Assembly (NCBI RefSeq): GCF_900231835.1
Contig: NZ_OCTN01000001.1
Coordinates: 124,001-188,000 of the forward strand
Reading direction: 5' to 3'
DNA from: Pontivivens marinum
GTDB taxonomy: Bacteria > Pseudomonadota > Alphaproteobacteria > Rhodobacterales > Rhodobacteraceae
Length of the DNA stretch: 64,000 bases
Positions 1-9,254 of the stretch are shown piece after piece. The number at the start of each line of letters is the position of its first letter. Position 1 is the first letter of the stretch. The translations under genes were made by a program, and so were the position numbers. The notes under the pieces are model-generated. The model did no database searches and was not told where the DNA came from. It was given only the letters and a program-made list of their open reading frames with translations.

Positions 1-36
1 CATCAGCCGCCATATCGCAACGGTTGAGGAAACCCT

Positions 37-846
37 TTAGCCGCGCAGCAATTCCAGCGCCGCCGCATGAATCTCAACATTCGCGGCGGCGATGACCTGC
101 CCGCCACGATGCACCGGACCACCCTGCCAATCGGTCACGATGCCGCCGGCAGCCTCGATAACGGCCATTGGTCCCTGAATGTCATATGAGTTCAGGCCCG
201 CCTCAATAACCAGATCAATGCTGCCCAATGCGATCAGCGCATAGCCATAGCAATCCAGCCCGTAACGGGTCAGTTGCACCTGATCGCGCACACGCTCAAA
301 CGCGGCGCGTTCCTCTGCGGTGCCCACCTCGGGGAAAGTTGTCATCAGCAGCGCCTGATCCAGCGTCCGCGCTGGTCGCGTATTCAATGGCCGCACAAAT
401 CCACCGTGATGCAGTTCAGCCCGCCCGAACCCGCCAACGAAGCGCTCGTCCATATAGGGTTGATCCACGATGCCAAAAACAGGGGCCGCGCCAGCATTTA
501 CAGCGATCAAAACGCCCCATGTGGCAGTACCGGCCAGAAAGGCCCGCGTGCCGTCAATCGGGTCCAAAACCCATGTAAATCCACTGCGTGAGGGAGTCGG
601 CGCTTCCTCCTCACCCTCGACTCCGTCATCAGGACGCAGATTGGCAAGGACAACCCGCATCGCCCGCTCAGCAGCGCGGTCCGCTGCGGTAACGGGGTCA
701 AAACCGTCGGCCAGCTTGTTATCAACGCTCATATCCAGAGAGCGGAAATAAGGCAGGATCGCACCGCGCGCGGCATCAGCCAGCGCATGCCCGACCTCTC
801 GCAACTCCATTTCCAGATTCGCATTGAGTGTCGTGGCATCGGACAT
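37..846 (-). CDS. hisN: Histidinol-phosphatase / inositol monophosphatase family
   Basis: Probable Mg-dependent phosphatase of the inositol monophosphatase fold, most like the HisN-type histidinol-phosphatase that removes phosphate from histidinol phosphate in histidine synthesis. Seen: 269 residues, DPVTAAD at about 50-56, metal-binding GEEE at 78-81, DPIDGT at 95-100 and a C-terminal YDIQGPMAVIEAAGG stretch replacing the usual WD motif. I chose the start at 846 because GGGGAG lies just upstream; a longer frame to 894 has no better site. It is the last leftward gene before the window edge. Which substrate it uses (histidinol-P, inositol-P, or 3'-phosphoadenosine phosphate) is inference; a second, SuhB-like member is at 33272. 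Confidence 0.8.
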   Translation of the reverse strand: MSDATTLNANLEMELREVGHALADAARGAILPYFRSLDMSVDNKLADGFDPVTAADRAAERAMRVVLANLRPDDGVEGEEEAPTPSRSGFTWVLDPIDGTRAFLAGTATWGVLIAVNAGAAPVFGIVDQPYMDERFVGGFGRAELHHGGFVRPLNTRPARTLDQALLMTTFPEVGTAEERAAFERVRDQVQLTRYGLDCYGYALIALGSIDLVIEAGLNSYDIQGPMAVIEAAGGIVTDWQGGPVHRGGQVIAAANVEIHAAALELLRG

Positions 847-933
847 ATCGTTCTCCCCTAGCGGAGCCGTAGTGGCACCACTGGGAAATTTCACATCCCC
901 CCCGCACGGTCAAGCCGCGCACGGGGCATGGGC

Positions 934-1317
934 TCAGGCCACGTCGCTTAACACTCGGGCCAGATCGAACAAACGGCGGCGCTGTTCCTCGGGGATGGAA
1001 TAATAGGAGCGCACCAGTTCTTGTGCCTCACGATCTACCATCAAATCACCCTTTTCGCTGGTCGTTTCCATATCAGCCATTGCAGCGTCGCGCGCATCAG
1101 CATCAAGTCCTTCGAAGAAAAAGTTGATCGTTACATTCATTGCATGCGCAATATCCCACAGACGCGAAGCACTAACGCGATTCATGCCGGTTTCATACTT
1201 CTGGATTTGCTGGAATTTAATACCAACCAGATCACCCAATTGCTGCTGGGTCATGCCAACCATCCAACGGCGGTGGCGAATACGTTTGCCTACATGCACA
1301 TCTACGGGATGTTTCAT
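934..1317 (-). CDS. XRE-family transcriptional regulator
   Basis: Small 127-residue DNA-binding protein. An HTH_3 (XRE/Cro type) domain spans residues 9-66, with the recognition helix around VGIKFQQIQKYE (31-42), followed by an acidic linker and a C-terminal helix ending in the FDLARVL stretch. Compact XRE regulators of this length and architecture are common in Rhodobacterales and Rhizobiales; target genes are unknown. Start at 1317 is supported by AAGGGAAG seven bases upstream. The frame stays open far upstream to 1644, but that part is AT-rich and lacks protein-like sequence, so it is taken as leader. The leader holds two inverted repeats that may be operators, perhaps for autoregulation (inference). 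Confidence 0.85.
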   Translation of the reverse strand: MKHPVDVHVGKRIRHRRWMVGMTQQQLGDLVGIKFQQIQKYETGMNRVSASRLWDIAHAMNVTINFFFEGLDADARDAAMADMETTSEKGDLMVDREAQELVRSYYSIPEEQRRRLFDLARVLSDVA

Positions 1318-1506
1318 TATATCTTCCCTTGCCCTAACTGTTTCGCCACCCAAACTTATGACAGTATATGCAAGAAGCGTGCCAAGTTGAAAATAAGGCG
1401 AAATCGGGCAGATCAGCAAAATTGAAGTGAGCAAAATATCGCCAGCGCGACAATTATTTAACACACGCTCAGCGGGAAAACACCTTTTGGCCACATTCAA
1501 AACAGA

Positions 1507-1523
1507 GCATATTCGCAATATGC
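1507..1523. promoter_or_regulatory. Palindrome upstream of XRE regulator
   Basis: GCATATT-CGC-AATATGC is a perfect seven-base inverted repeat about a three-base centre. It lies 190 bases upstream of the XRE start in an AT-rich leader. It is a plausible operator for a dimeric HTH protein, possibly the XRE product itself; this is inference. Confidence 0.35.
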
Positions 1524-1647
1524 AATGCAATACGCACACAACCTTAAGTTTATTGCAAAATGCGATTGCACGCTGCTTAGCACATTTGACATCCCGTTCG
1601 ATCAGCTCACCGTCGAAAATTGATCTCGATCGCCCTATCACCACTAT

Positions 1648-1681
1648 ATCTAGCGCTCAAAATCGAAACGACGCGCTAGAT
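1648..1681. promoter_or_regulatory. Inverted repeat ATCTAGCGC / GCGCTAGAT
   Basis: Two nine-base arms, perfect inverses of each other, are separated by 16 bases. The spacing would place the arms on nearly the same helix face. It lies between typA's terminator and the XRE gene. Possible regulator site or RNA stem; function unknown. Confidence 0.35.
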
Positions 1682-1732
1682 CACTCCCCATCAGGTTGAG
1701 TGGCCCCATTTTGTGGCGATTAATCCCAAATG

Positions 1733-1760
1733 CAAACGGGCCCGCACATGGCGGGCCCGT
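1733..1760 (-). terminator. Terminator-like hairpin after typA
   Basis: ACGGGCCCGC and GCGGGCCCGT form a perfect ten-base stem with a five-base loop, 22 bases after the typA stop. In the typA direction it is followed only by TTTGC, so the U-tract is weak. Confidence 0.65.
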
Positions 1761-1782
1761 CCTAAATACCTAAAATTTTAGC

Positions 1783-3600
1783 TTAGCCCGCGCTGCGCGC
1801 ATTCCGCTTACGCTCGTTCGGGTCCAGATAGCGCTTACGCAGACGGATGGACGAAGGTGTAACCTCAACCAGCTCGTCATTGTCGATATACGCAATCGCT
1901 TCTTCCAGGCTCATCCGGATTGGCGTGGTCAGAACAACCGCATCATCCTTACCCGAGGCGCGAACGTTGCTCAGCTTCTTACCCTTGAGCGGGTTCACTT
2001 CCAGATCGTTGTCCCGGTTGTGCTCACCCAAGATCATGCCCTGATAGACCTTCTCACCCGAACCGATGAAGAACTTGCCGCGGTCCTCAAGGTTGAAGAT
2101 CGCGTAGGGTACACTGGTTCCTGTCTCCATCGAGATCAGAACGCCCTGACGGCGACCCTGAATGCTACCCTTATACTCGGCCCACGAATGGAACACGCGG
2201 TTCAGAACGCCCGTACCGCGCGTGTCGGTCAGGAATTCGCCGTGATAACCGATCAGGCCGCGCGACGGTACAGTCGCCACGATGCGGGTCTTGCCACCAC
2301 CGGCGGTCCGCATTTCCTGAAGCTCACCCTTACGCTGTGCCAGCTTCTCAACCACAACGCCGGAATATTCCTCGTCCACGTCGACGGTGACTTCCTCGAT
2401 TGGCTCCAGACGCTTGCCCTCTTCCTCACGGAACAGAACCTGCGGGCGCGAAACGGACAGCTCAAAGCCCTCGCGACGCATGTTCTCGATCAGAACACCC
2501 ATCTGCAATTCGCCGCGACCGGCAACTTCGAACGCTTCGCCACCGGGCGTGTCCGAAATCTTGATCGCGACGTTGGACTCAGCTTCCTTCATCAGGCGGT
2601 CGCGAATAACGCGCGACTGAACCTTATCGCCATCCTGACCGGCCAGCGGGCTGTCATTGATGCCGAAGGTAACAGTAATAGTTGGCGGATCGATTGGCTG
2701 TGCCGGGATCGCCTCGGTGATCGAGGTGTCGCATAGCGTATCAGCCACGGTCGATTTGCTCATCCCCGCGATGGAAACGATATCGCCCGCCTCTGCCACG
2801 TCGATTGGTTGCTGGCCCAAGCCACGGAACGCGAGGATCTTGGTTGCGCGGAAACGCTCCAGTTCCTTGCCGTCGCGGCTCAACGCCTTGATCTGCGTAC
2901 CTGCGCGCAGGGTTCCGCTCTCAACACGACCGGTCAGAATGCGGCCAAGGAACGGGTCACCGCCCAGCGTGGTCGCCAGCATGGTGAATGGCTCCTCACG
3001 ACGTGCGATCTGTGCAGGTGCGGGAACGTGCTTAACGACCATCTTATATAGTGCGTCCAGGTCCTTACGATCGCCTTCCAGCGTATCGTCGGCCCAGCCA
3101 TTGCGGCCCGAAGCATAAAGAACCGGGAAATCGAGCTGATTCTCATCAGCATCGAGGTTCGCAAACAGGTCGAAAACCTCGTCCAGTGCCCGGTCAGGCT
3201 CCGCGTCGGGTTTGTCTACTTTGTTCAGAACCACAATCGGGCGCAGGCCGAGGGCCAGCGCCTTGGAGGTTACAAATTTCGTCTGGGGCATTGGCCCCTC
3301 AGCGGCGTCCACGAGCAACACAACGCCGTCAACCATCGACAGAATACGCTCAACCTCACCACCGAAATCGGCGTGGCCTGGCGTATCAACGATGTTGATG
3401 CGAATGTTGTTCCACTCGACGCTGGTCGCCTTGGCGAGGATGGTAATCCCCCGCTCACGTTCCAGGTCGTTACTATCCATCGCGCGCTCGGCGACGGCTT
3501 GATTGGCGCGGAAGGAGCCGGACTGCTTGAGCAGCTCATCGACGAGCGTCGTCTTGCCGTGGTCCACGTGCGCGATGATCGCGATGTTGCGAAGGTCCAT
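1783..3600 (-). CDS. typA: Ribosome-associated GTPase TypA/BipA
   Basis: Translational GTPase of 605 residues, the usual length for TypA/BipA, which binds the ribosome and supports assembly and stress adaptation. Seen: P-loop AHVDHGKT at 10-17, the RGITI switch segment, [16 protein letters not shown] (G3), NKVDKPDA (G4), then beta-barrel domains and the C-terminal TypA-specific region ending in a basic tail. Start is set at 3600 because residue 2 onward matches the family N-terminus; the frame extends upstream without homology. It is transcribed alone, with a strong hairpin after the stop. Identification is secure. Confidence 0.97.
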   Translation of the reverse strand: MDLRNIAIIAHVDHGKTTLVDELLKQSGSFRANQAVAERAMDSNDLERERGITILAKATSVEWNNIRINIVDTPGHADFGGEVERILSMVDGVVLLVDAAEGPMPQTKFVTSKALALGLRPIVVLNKVDKPDAEPDRALDEVFDLFANLDADENQLDFPVLYASGRNGWADDTLEGDRKDLDALYKMVVKHVPAPAQIARREEPFTMLATTLGGDPFLGRILTGRVESGTLRAGTQIKALSRDGKELERFRATKILAFRGLGQQPIDVAEAGDIVSIAGMSKSTVADTLCDTSITEAIPAQPIDPPTITVTFGINDSPLAGQDGDKVQSRVIRDRLMKEAESNVAIKISDTPGGEAFEVAGRGELQMGVLIENMRREGFELSVSRPQVLFREEEGKRLEPIEEVTVDVDEEYSGVVVEKLAQRKGELQEMRTAGGGKTRIVATVPSRGLIGYHGEFLTDTRGTGVLNRVFHSWAEYKGSIQGRRQGVLISMETGTSVPYAIFNLEDRGKFFIGSGEKVYQGMILGEHNRDNDLEVNPLKGKKLSNVRASGKDDAVVLTTPIRMSLEEAIAYIDNDELVEVTPSSIRLRKRYLDPNERKRNARSAG

Positions 3601-3734
3601 TTGGGTATCCGATCGGTGCGGGAAACTATCGCGCGCGTTCAACATCATTTTCGCGCCCATGGCCAGCAAAGATTGCACCGCAACATGGCGCCATGCCCCC
3701 AATGCAGGACTTGCGCTACGCTCTTTGGGCCATT

Positions 3735-4487
3735 TCAGGCCCGTACAGGCACCTCTCTGGCGGCTTGTACATCTATCAGCCGCGCAAGGCCCGCAGCCAA
3801 CTCACGCGGGCCATCCAGCCCGTTTGACAGCCTATCCAGCAGTCGGGAAAGCTCCGCCATTTCGCCGCTGCGCGCAAGAGATGTTAAAAATTGCACCGGA
3901 TAGTCCATTTCCTGCGCTTTTCCCGACAATGCCGCCCGCAAAACCTGTAACCGCGCACGCTGCAAATCAGCCAGCAATGACGGTGCAACAGGTTGCGCGC
4001 CCGAAATACTGGGCTTCAGGCCGGTCGGATCAACCACGATTTCACGCAATAACACCGCTGCTGGAACCGGCTTGGCCAAGAACTGATCAGCGCCGGCGTT
4101 CAACGCGGCCTCATGCAAACTTTCATCGCCCGAAATCACAACTATCCGCGGTCGGGCACTGCCCAGCAGCACCAACCGGCGGACAAGCTCCAGCCCACTG
4201 CCATCCGGCAAACCCGGATCAACGATCACCGTTTCCGGCGCAAAGCCACGCAAATGCCGTTCCGCTGATTGCAGGCAATCCGCCCACCGCACCCGTGCGC
4301 CAGCCGCGCGCAATAGCAAGCCGGTCGTGTCAGCGGTTGCTGCACTATCCTCAATAATCAGAACATTCGGCCTACTATGCACACGGGGCAGCACCGGCTC
4401 GTTACGCTCAGGCCGGAAGCGTATACCGACCACATTTCCAGAATATCGCGCACCGGGGGCGCGATTGTCATTTTCAAACATGTCCAT
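3735..4487 (-). CDS. Orphan response-regulator receiver protein
   Basis: Protein of 250 residues with one CheY-like receiver domain at about 40-155 and no recognised output domain. Acidic pair IIED, phosphoacceptor Asp in VIVDPGLPDG, and the conserved Lys in LAKPV are all present, so phosphorylation is plausible. The first 40 residues look disordered. The C-terminal 90 residues are predicted helical and resemble no domain I recognise. No histidine kinase is adjacent; the nearest is the hybrid kinase at 29614. It diverges from the TRAP transporter genes, with 191 bases between, so a regulatory link to that transporter is possible but unproven. Confidence 0.7.
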   Translation of the reverse strand: MDMFENDNRAPGARYSGNVVGIRFRPERNEPVLPRVHSRPNVLIIEDSAATADTTGLLLRAAGARVRWADCLQSAERHLRGFAPETVIVDPGLPDGSGLELVRRLVLLGSARPRIVVISGDESLHEAALNAGADQFLAKPVPAAVLLREIVVDPTGLKPSISGAQPVAPSLLADLQRARLQVLRAALSGKAQEMDYPVQFLTSLARSGEMAELSRLLDRLSNGLDGPRELAAGLARLIDVQAAREVPVRA

Positions 4488-4560
4488 GGGGATTCTCCTC
4501 CAACGCTGGAATCACCTTCACGGGACAGGGAAAATATTTGGTTAACGCTACGAAGCCCGC

Positions 4561-4624
4561 TTTGGTCTGACAAATTGACCAAAACGCTTGACGCAACGAG
4601 GTACGCTGTTACCCCTATTGGGGT
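4561..4624 (+). promoter_or_regulatory. Probable promoter/operator region of the TRAP operon
   Basis: Two inverted repeats precede dctP: TTTGGTC / GACCAAA (4561-4583, nine-base spacer) and ACCCC-TATT-GGGGT (4611-4624). A TTGACG box at 4588-4593 sits between them and resembles a sigma-70 -35 element; no good -10 is evident at normal spacing. Arrangement suggests regulator binding around a promoter (inference). Confidence 0.4.
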
Positions 4625-4678
4625 CGCAATAAAAAAACCAAGCGACAACGCTCTTTAGATCCTTAGGGAGGATACACC

Positions 4679-5731
4679 ATGACCTTTACTCGGCTTCTTG
4701 CGGGGACAGCCCTGTGTGCAACGATGGCTGCAACTGCTGTGTCTGCGCAGCAAACGCTCGAAATGACATCTGCCTTTTCCGAAAACCTGCCCATCCTCGG
4801 CACGGCCGGCGTAAATTTCGTTGAGAAGATCAACGGCATTTCGGAATCCGTGGAGTTCGAGCACTTCAACCCCGGTGAGCTGGTCCCGACGCTGGAGGCG
4901 CTGGACGCCGTATCCAACGGATCGATCGATGCTGCCTATACGACCTCCGGCTATTGGCAGGGCAAGATGACGGCCGCGTCGCTGTTCGCCGCTGTGCCGT
5001 TCGGCCCCGAGGCAGGCGAATTCCTCGCATGGATGCTGTATGATGACGGTCAGGCGCTGTTCCAGCAGATGTATGACGACAATGGCTATGACGTTCACGT
5101 TCAGCCCTGCGGCATCATTGCGCCCGAAACCTCCGGTTGGTTCAAGAACGAGATCACATCCGTTGAGGATCTTGAGGGCCTGAACATGCGCTTCTTCGGC
5201 TTGGGTGCTGAGGTTATGCAGCGTCTGGGCGTGTCCACATCCCTGCTGGCCGGTGGCGATATCTTCCCCGCATTGGAGCGTGGCGCGATTGACGCGACCG
5301 AATTCTCCATGCCGCGGATCGATGCCCGCCTCGGTTTCTATAACATCGCGAAATACAACTACTTCCCCGGCTGGCACCAGCCCGCAACGATGTTCGAGCT
5401 GCTGATCAACAAGGACGTCTGGGAGGATCTGGACGATCGCGCCCAGCGCCAGATCGAGGTCGCCTGCCTCGCCAACATCACCGACAACTATGCCGAGGGT
5501 GAGGCGACAAACTTCGACGCCATGCGTGAGAACACCGAGGAAAACGGCGTTTCCATTGAAAACTGGTCGCCAGAAATGCTCGACCTGTTTGAGACGACAT
5601 GGAACGAGGTTGCTGCCGATCTGGCTGCCGAGGACGAGTTCTTCGCTGAGGTTTGGGCCGATCTGGGTGAGTTCCGTGAAGGATATTCCGTCTGGAGCGA
5701 CAACATCTATCTGCCACGTCCACGCAACTGA
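4679..5731 (+). CDS. TRAP transporter substrate-binding protein (DctP family)
   Basis: Periplasmic binding protein of a tripartite ATP-independent transporter, 350 residues. A signal peptide covers residues 1-23 (cleavage after VSA). The conserved Arg of the family lies at 171 in LNMRFFGLGAE, where it normally pairs with the ligand carboxylate. Motifs such as QPCGIIAPETSGWF and the general layout recall the TakP-like 2-oxoacid subgroup, though the ligand cannot be read from sequence. AGGGAGG precedes the start. A strong terminator follows, so the binding protein can be made in excess over the membrane subunits by partial read-through, a common arrangement. Confidence 0.92.
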   Translation: MTFTRLLAGTALCATMAATAVSAQQTLEMTSAFSENLPILGTAGVNFVEKINGISESVEFEHFNPGELVPTLEALDAVSNGSIDAAYTTSGYWQGKMTAASLFAAVPFGPEAGEFLAWMLYDDGQALFQQMYDDNGYDVHVQPCGIIAPETSGWFKNEITSVEDLEGLNMRFFGLGAEVMQRLGVSTSLLAGGDIFPALERGAIDATEFSMPRIDARLGFYNIAKYNYFPGWHQPATMFELLINKDVWEDLDDRAQRQIEVACLANITDNYAEGEATNFDAMRENTEENGVSIENWSPEMLDLFETTWNEVAADLAAEDEFFAEVWADLGEFREGYSVWSDNIYLPRPRN

Positions 5732-5763
5732 TCGGCATCGCCCGATAGTGCATTGACGGATCA

Positions 5764-5792
5764 GGGGCGGCCTCACCGGGGCCGCCCTTTTT
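5764..5792 (+). terminator. Intrinsic terminator between dctP and dctQ genes
   Basis: GGGCGGCC and GGCCGCCC form an eight-base stem followed by a run of five T. It lies 33 bases after the binding-protein stop and before the permease genes, so it probably attenuates expression of the latter. Confidence 0.85.
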
Positions 5793-5823
5793 CAACGGCA
5801 TTTACCGATCAGGAACAGCAACC

Positions 5824-6615
5824 ATGACCTCCGAAGATGACTTCGTCGCCATCACCGATCCGGGCGAGATTGCGCGCGCGGAACAAACCCCCATCGACCG
5901 TTTTGTCGTAGCGGTTTCCAATATTGCATCGTGGATGTGGCCAATTCTGGTAATCGCGATCTGTTCGCAGGTGATCCTGCGCTCGCTAGGCCACAATCAG
6001 GCGTGGCTGGACGACCTGCAATGGTGGATCTACGGCGTTGCAATTATCATTGGCGTCGCCTTTGCCGTGACCACGAAAAGCCATGTTCGCGTCGATATTT
6101 TCCACGCCAATTTCGCGCCCGAGAAAAAGGCAAGGATCGAGGTTTTCGGCCTCGCTTGGCTATTTTTGCCGTTCATCATCCTCGCATGGGATGTGTCGTT
6201 CCACTACGCCGTGACCTCCGTCGCGTCGGGTGAGGGATCGAGCAGCCCCAATGGCCTGCACCACCTGTACCTGCTGAAGTCGGTCAGCAATGTGACCTTT
6301 CTATTTGTCGGCATCGCCACATGGGCCGCCTATTACCGCGAGCTGCGCCGCCTGACAGTGCCCCACCTGTGGAAGCAAATGTTGTTTGCCCTGCCCTCAA
6401 CCATGTTCCTGATCAATCTGGGCATCTACTACTCCCTATACTGGGTGATCCGCCTGTTTGGGTCGGACGAGCTTGAGGCACGCCGCATCACGCGCGAGCC
6501 GATTTTTGACACCACCACCGTTCTGGGGGTCGAGGTCCTGTGGACCATGCTCTTCACCTTCATCGCCACCCCGCTGCTGATTGGCGCGGCCTATGCCCTG
6601 CGCCGAAAGAGCTGA
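5824..6615 (+). CDS. TRAP transporter small permease (DctQ type, enlarged)
   Basis: Small membrane subunit of the TRAP transporter, 263 residues. I see four DctQ-like membrane segments at about 27-50, 68-87, 108-130 and 150-175, then two further hydrophobic segments at about 183-213 and 232-258. Canonical DctQ proteins have four segments and are shorter, so this belongs to an enlarged class. An ATG at 5824 follows GGAACAGC. It lies three bases before the large permease gene and is surely co-translated with it. The role is to couple the binding protein to the Na-driven large permease. Confidence 0.85.
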   Translation: MTSEDDFVAITDPGEIARAEQTPIDRFVVAVSNIASWMWPILVIAICSQVILRSLGHNQAWLDDLQWWIYGVAIIIGVAFAVTTKSHVRVDIFHANFAPEKKARIEVFGLAWLFLPFIILAWDVSFHYAVTSVASGEGSSSPNGLHHLYLLKSVSNVTFLFVGIATWAAYYRELRRLTVPHLWKQMLFALPSTMFLINLGIYYSLYWVIRLFGSDELEARRITREPIFDTTTVLGVEVLWTMLFTFIATPLLIGAAYALRRKS

Positions 6616-6618
6616 TCC

Positions 6619-8067
6619 ATGTTCCTCCTCGAAGCAATTGCCCCCTATCTCGACGTCAACCAGATCTCTGTGTTGGCAATGTTCCTCACCTTTATATGGC
6701 TGCTGTTTTCCGGCGTGCCTGTGGCTTATGCGCTGGTCGGGGTCAGCCTGATCTTTACCCTGATTGCCGAACTGTTCCTCGACCCGTCGCGGCAACTGTT
6801 CCGTGATGTGATCGAATTTGATCGCATCGGCATCGATTATCGCCGCCTTGGCGCGGTGGGCGGGCGTATCTTTGGTGGCCTGATCCAGAACCCTGTGTTG
6901 GTCGCGCTGCCGATGTTTATCTATATGGGCCTGATGCTGGACCAGTCCGGCGTGGCGCAGCGGATGATGCATGCGATGCAAAAGCTCTTCGGCGGCCTGC
7001 GCGGTGGGCTTAGCCTGACGGTGCTGCTGATCGGGATTATCCTCGCCGCCTCTACCGGAGTAATCGGCGCGTCCGTGACACTGCTGGGCGTGATGGCCCT
7101 GCCCGCGATGATGGCGCAGAACTATTCGAAACCGATCGCGACAGGCACCATCGCCTCCGCCGGAACGTTGGGCATCCTGATCCCGCCATCGATCATGCTG
7201 GTGATTATGTCGGACCAGCTAGCAATCTCGCTGGGCGATCTGTTCATGGGAGCGCTGTTCCCCGGGCTACTGCTGGGTGTGCTCTACATCGCGTTTATCG
7301 TGATTTACGGCCTGTTGAACCCGTCCGCGATGCCCGTGCCTGAAAAAACAGGCGATGTGGGTTGGCCGGTAATCAAGGAGGTCCTGCTGGCCGTCCTGCC
7401 GCCAATGCTGCTGATCCTGCTGGTGCTTGGCTCAATCTTTGCCGGTTTCGCCACCCCGACCGAGGCATCAGGCCTGGGCGCAGCAGGTGCAACCGCGCTG
7501 GCCTTCGCTAATGGGCGCCTCAGCTTTAAGGTGCTGAAGGAGGTCGGACGTTCCACCATGAACTCCACCGGCTATATCGTGGGTATCTTTCTGGCGGCGA
7601 ACTTCTTTGCCTTCATCCTGCGGCGTTATGGCGGGGATGAGATCGTGCAGGCGCTGGTGACAGGTGCATTTGATGAGCCCTACGCGGTTATCCTGTTCAT
7701 CCTGTTCATCGTGTTCCTGCTGGGCTTCCTGCTGGATTGGATCGAGATCACGCTGATCATCATGCCCCTGATGCTGCCGATCATTCTGGAGCTGGGCTTG
7801 GACATCGAGGGCTTTAACCAAGTGCGCGACCCAGAGGTCGTCTGGTTCGCCATCCTCGTGGCGGTGACCCTACAAACCTCGTTCCTGACGCCACCGGTCG
7901 GCTTTGCGCTGTTCTACCTAAAGGGAGTGTGCCCGCCATCCATCACGCTGGGCCACATCTATCGCGGCATCATCCCGTTTGTGCTGCTGCAATTGCTGGG
8001 ACTGTTCATCGTGTTCAAGTTTCCGGCGCTGGTAACGTGGCTACCCAGTGTGGCCTATGGCAACTAG
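6619..8067 (+). CDS. TRAP transporter large permease (DctM type)
   Basis: Large 482-residue inner-membrane subunit that forms the sodium-coupled transport path. It is strongly hydrophobic, with a dozen or so membrane segments. DctM signatures include PMFIYMGLML, GVIGASVTLLGVMALPAM and ILIPPSIMLVIMSD. An insert near residues 45-70 (LFLDPSRQLFRDVIEFDRIGID) between the first two membrane segments is longer than in many DctM proteins, matching the enlarged DctQ partner. A hairpin follows the stop. Cargo is unknown; carboxylates or 2-oxoacids are likely from the binding protein family. Confidence 0.93.
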   Translation: MFLLEAIAPYLDVNQISVLAMFLTFIWLLFSGVPVAYALVGVSLIFTLIAELFLDPSRQLFRDVIEFDRIGIDYRRLGAVGGRIFGGLIQNPVLVALPMFIYMGLMLDQSGVAQRMMHAMQKLFGGLRGGLSLTVLLIGIILAASTGVIGASVTLLGVMALPAMMAQNYSKPIATGTIASAGTLGILIPPSIMLVIMSDQLAISLGDLFMGALFPGLLLGVLYIAFIVIYGLLNPSAMPVPEKTGDVGWPVIKEVLLAVLPPMLLILLVLGSIFAGFATPTEASGLGAAGATALAFANGRLSFKVLKEVGRSTMNSTGYIVGIFLAANFFAFILRRYGGDEIVQALVTGAFDEPYAVILFILFIVFLLGFLLDWIEITLIIMPLMLPIILELGLDIEGFNQVRDPEVVWFAILVAVTLQTSFLTPPVGFALFYLKGVCPPSITLGHIYRGIIPFVLLQLLGLFIVFKFPALVTWLPSVAYGN

Positions 8068-8080
8068 CTCCTAAATCATT

Positions 8081-8110
8081 GGGCGCTCCGCTATGTTGCG
8101 GAGCGCCCGT
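8081..8110 (+). terminator. Terminator-like hairpin after TRAP operon
   Basis: GGGCGCTCCGC and GCGGAGCGCCC form an 11-base perfect stem with loop TATGTT, 13 bases after the large-permease stop. The tail is only GTT, so it may act in both directions between convergent genes. Confidence 0.7.
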
Positions 8111-8131
8111 TAACGGCCTGGCCAGTGACGC

Positions 8132-9118
8132 TTAAACGTCTACGACCACTTTTCCGATCGCCTGACCACTTGCCAGACGATCATAGGCCGCACCGACCGA
8201 ATTGGCGTCGAATTGCTGATCGTCCAATAGTGGCTTCAGCGCCCCCGCATCGACAATCTGCGCCAGCTTGGCCAAGATCGCACCGTGCTGTTCCCGCTTG
8301 TGATTGTGCAGCATTGGCAACAGCATGAATATGATATGCAATGACAGCCCCTTAAAATGCGCAGGCGTCAGATCAATCTCCAACAGCGCAACGGTCGAGG
8401 CGATGTTGGCATTCAGCGCCGCAGCCTCGAACGAGTTCGTCATGTTGCCGCCACCAACAGTATCGAAAATAACGTCGAAACCGTTGCCGCCCGTATATGC
8501 CGCAACATAATCCGCGACCTTCTCAACGGCGAAATCAATCGGCGTCGCGCCATATCCCGTGATCACATCCATTTGCGCAGCACCGGTGCCGGTTGCATAA
8601 ACATCAGCGCCAAAATGCTTGGCCAATTGCACGGCGAGATGACCAACGCCACCTGCCCCGCCCTGAACCAGCACTTTTTGATCCGCCGCGATCCCTGCGC
8701 GCTGCAAGCCCTCATAAGCGGTGATACCAACCAGAGGCATGGCAGCCGCCTCACGCATCGTCAGGTTTTTTGGTTTGTGTGCGATCAGCTTCGCATCGGC
8801 CAGCATGAACTCGGCCAGCGCACCCTGCAAATCGGCCAAGCCGCCAGCGCAGCCATAAACCTCATCCCCTACGGCGAAGCCTGTTACGCCCTCACCCACG
8901 GCATCGACAACTCCGGCGAAATCCATGCCCAAAACCGCGGGCAGCGCAGGTGACAGCGGCAAATCGGTGCCCATTGCGCGGATCATCGTATCAATCGTGT
9001 TAACGCTGCTGGCTGCAACGCGAACGACGACGTGGCCCTGTGTCACTTCGGGTTTTGGTAGGTCCACCGCTTCGAATTTAGCGTTCTCGCCGTAAGCTGT
9101 AATGGTCGTGGCTTTCAT
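8132..9118 (-). CDS. Zinc-independent MDR-family NADPH oxidoreductase
   Basis: Medium-chain reductase of 328 residues resembling quinone reductases. An N-terminal GroES-like domain leads to the Rossmann fold with GGAGGVG at 153-159 for NADPH. No Cys/His zinc ligands are evident, so zinc-free enone or quinone reduction is expected. I set the start at 9118, where the MKATTITAYG opening fits the family and AAGGAT lies upstream. It is the distal gene of the leftward LysR-associated block and could reduce an unsaturated carbonyl intermediate (inference). Confidence 0.85.
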   Translation of the reverse strand: MKATTITAYGENAKFEAVDLPKPEVTQGHVVVRVAASSVNTIDTMIRAMGTDLPLSPALPAVLGMDFAGVVDAVGEGVTGFAVGDEVYGCAGGLADLQGALAEFMLADAKLIAHKPKNLTMREAAAMPLVGITAYEGLQRAGIAADQKVLVQGGAGGVGHLAVQLAKHFGADVYATGTGAAQMDVITGYGATPIDFAVEKVADYVAAYTGGNGFDVIFDTVGGGNMTNSFEAAALNANIASTVALLEIDLTPAHFKGLSLHIIFMLLPMLHNHKREQHGAILAKLAQIVDAGALKPLLDDQQFDANSVGAAYDRLASGQAIGKVVVDV

Positions 9119-9254
9119 GGGAAGTATCCTTGGGAATGTGTGATGGGGACGGTTTATATTATTCTGATCGCAGGTAAATTTACCCAATCAGACATTCAGT
9201 TTTCCGGTTTTGCATATAATTAGCAGCTACGGTCCTATAGAGGGCACGCCGCCC

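Larger units (their letters stand above)
1318..1732. other. AT-rich non-coding leader upstream of the XRE gene
   Basis: About 415 bases with no convincing gene. It is visibly richer in A and T than its neighbours and holds two inverted repeats (1507-1523 and 1648-1681), listed separately. It must contain the promoter of the leftward XRE gene. No codon-like pattern or recognisable peptide is seen in any frame, including the in-frame upstream extension of the XRE gene. Confidence 0.6.

Noticed and set aside
1318-1644. N-terminal extension of the XRE regulator
   Set aside because: AT-rich, Cys-rich and unlike the family; a good RBS lies before the start at 1317.
4655-5776. Long open frame antisense to dctP
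   Set aside because: It mirrors the codon pattern of the TRAP binding-protein gene and has no recognisable protein features or RBS.
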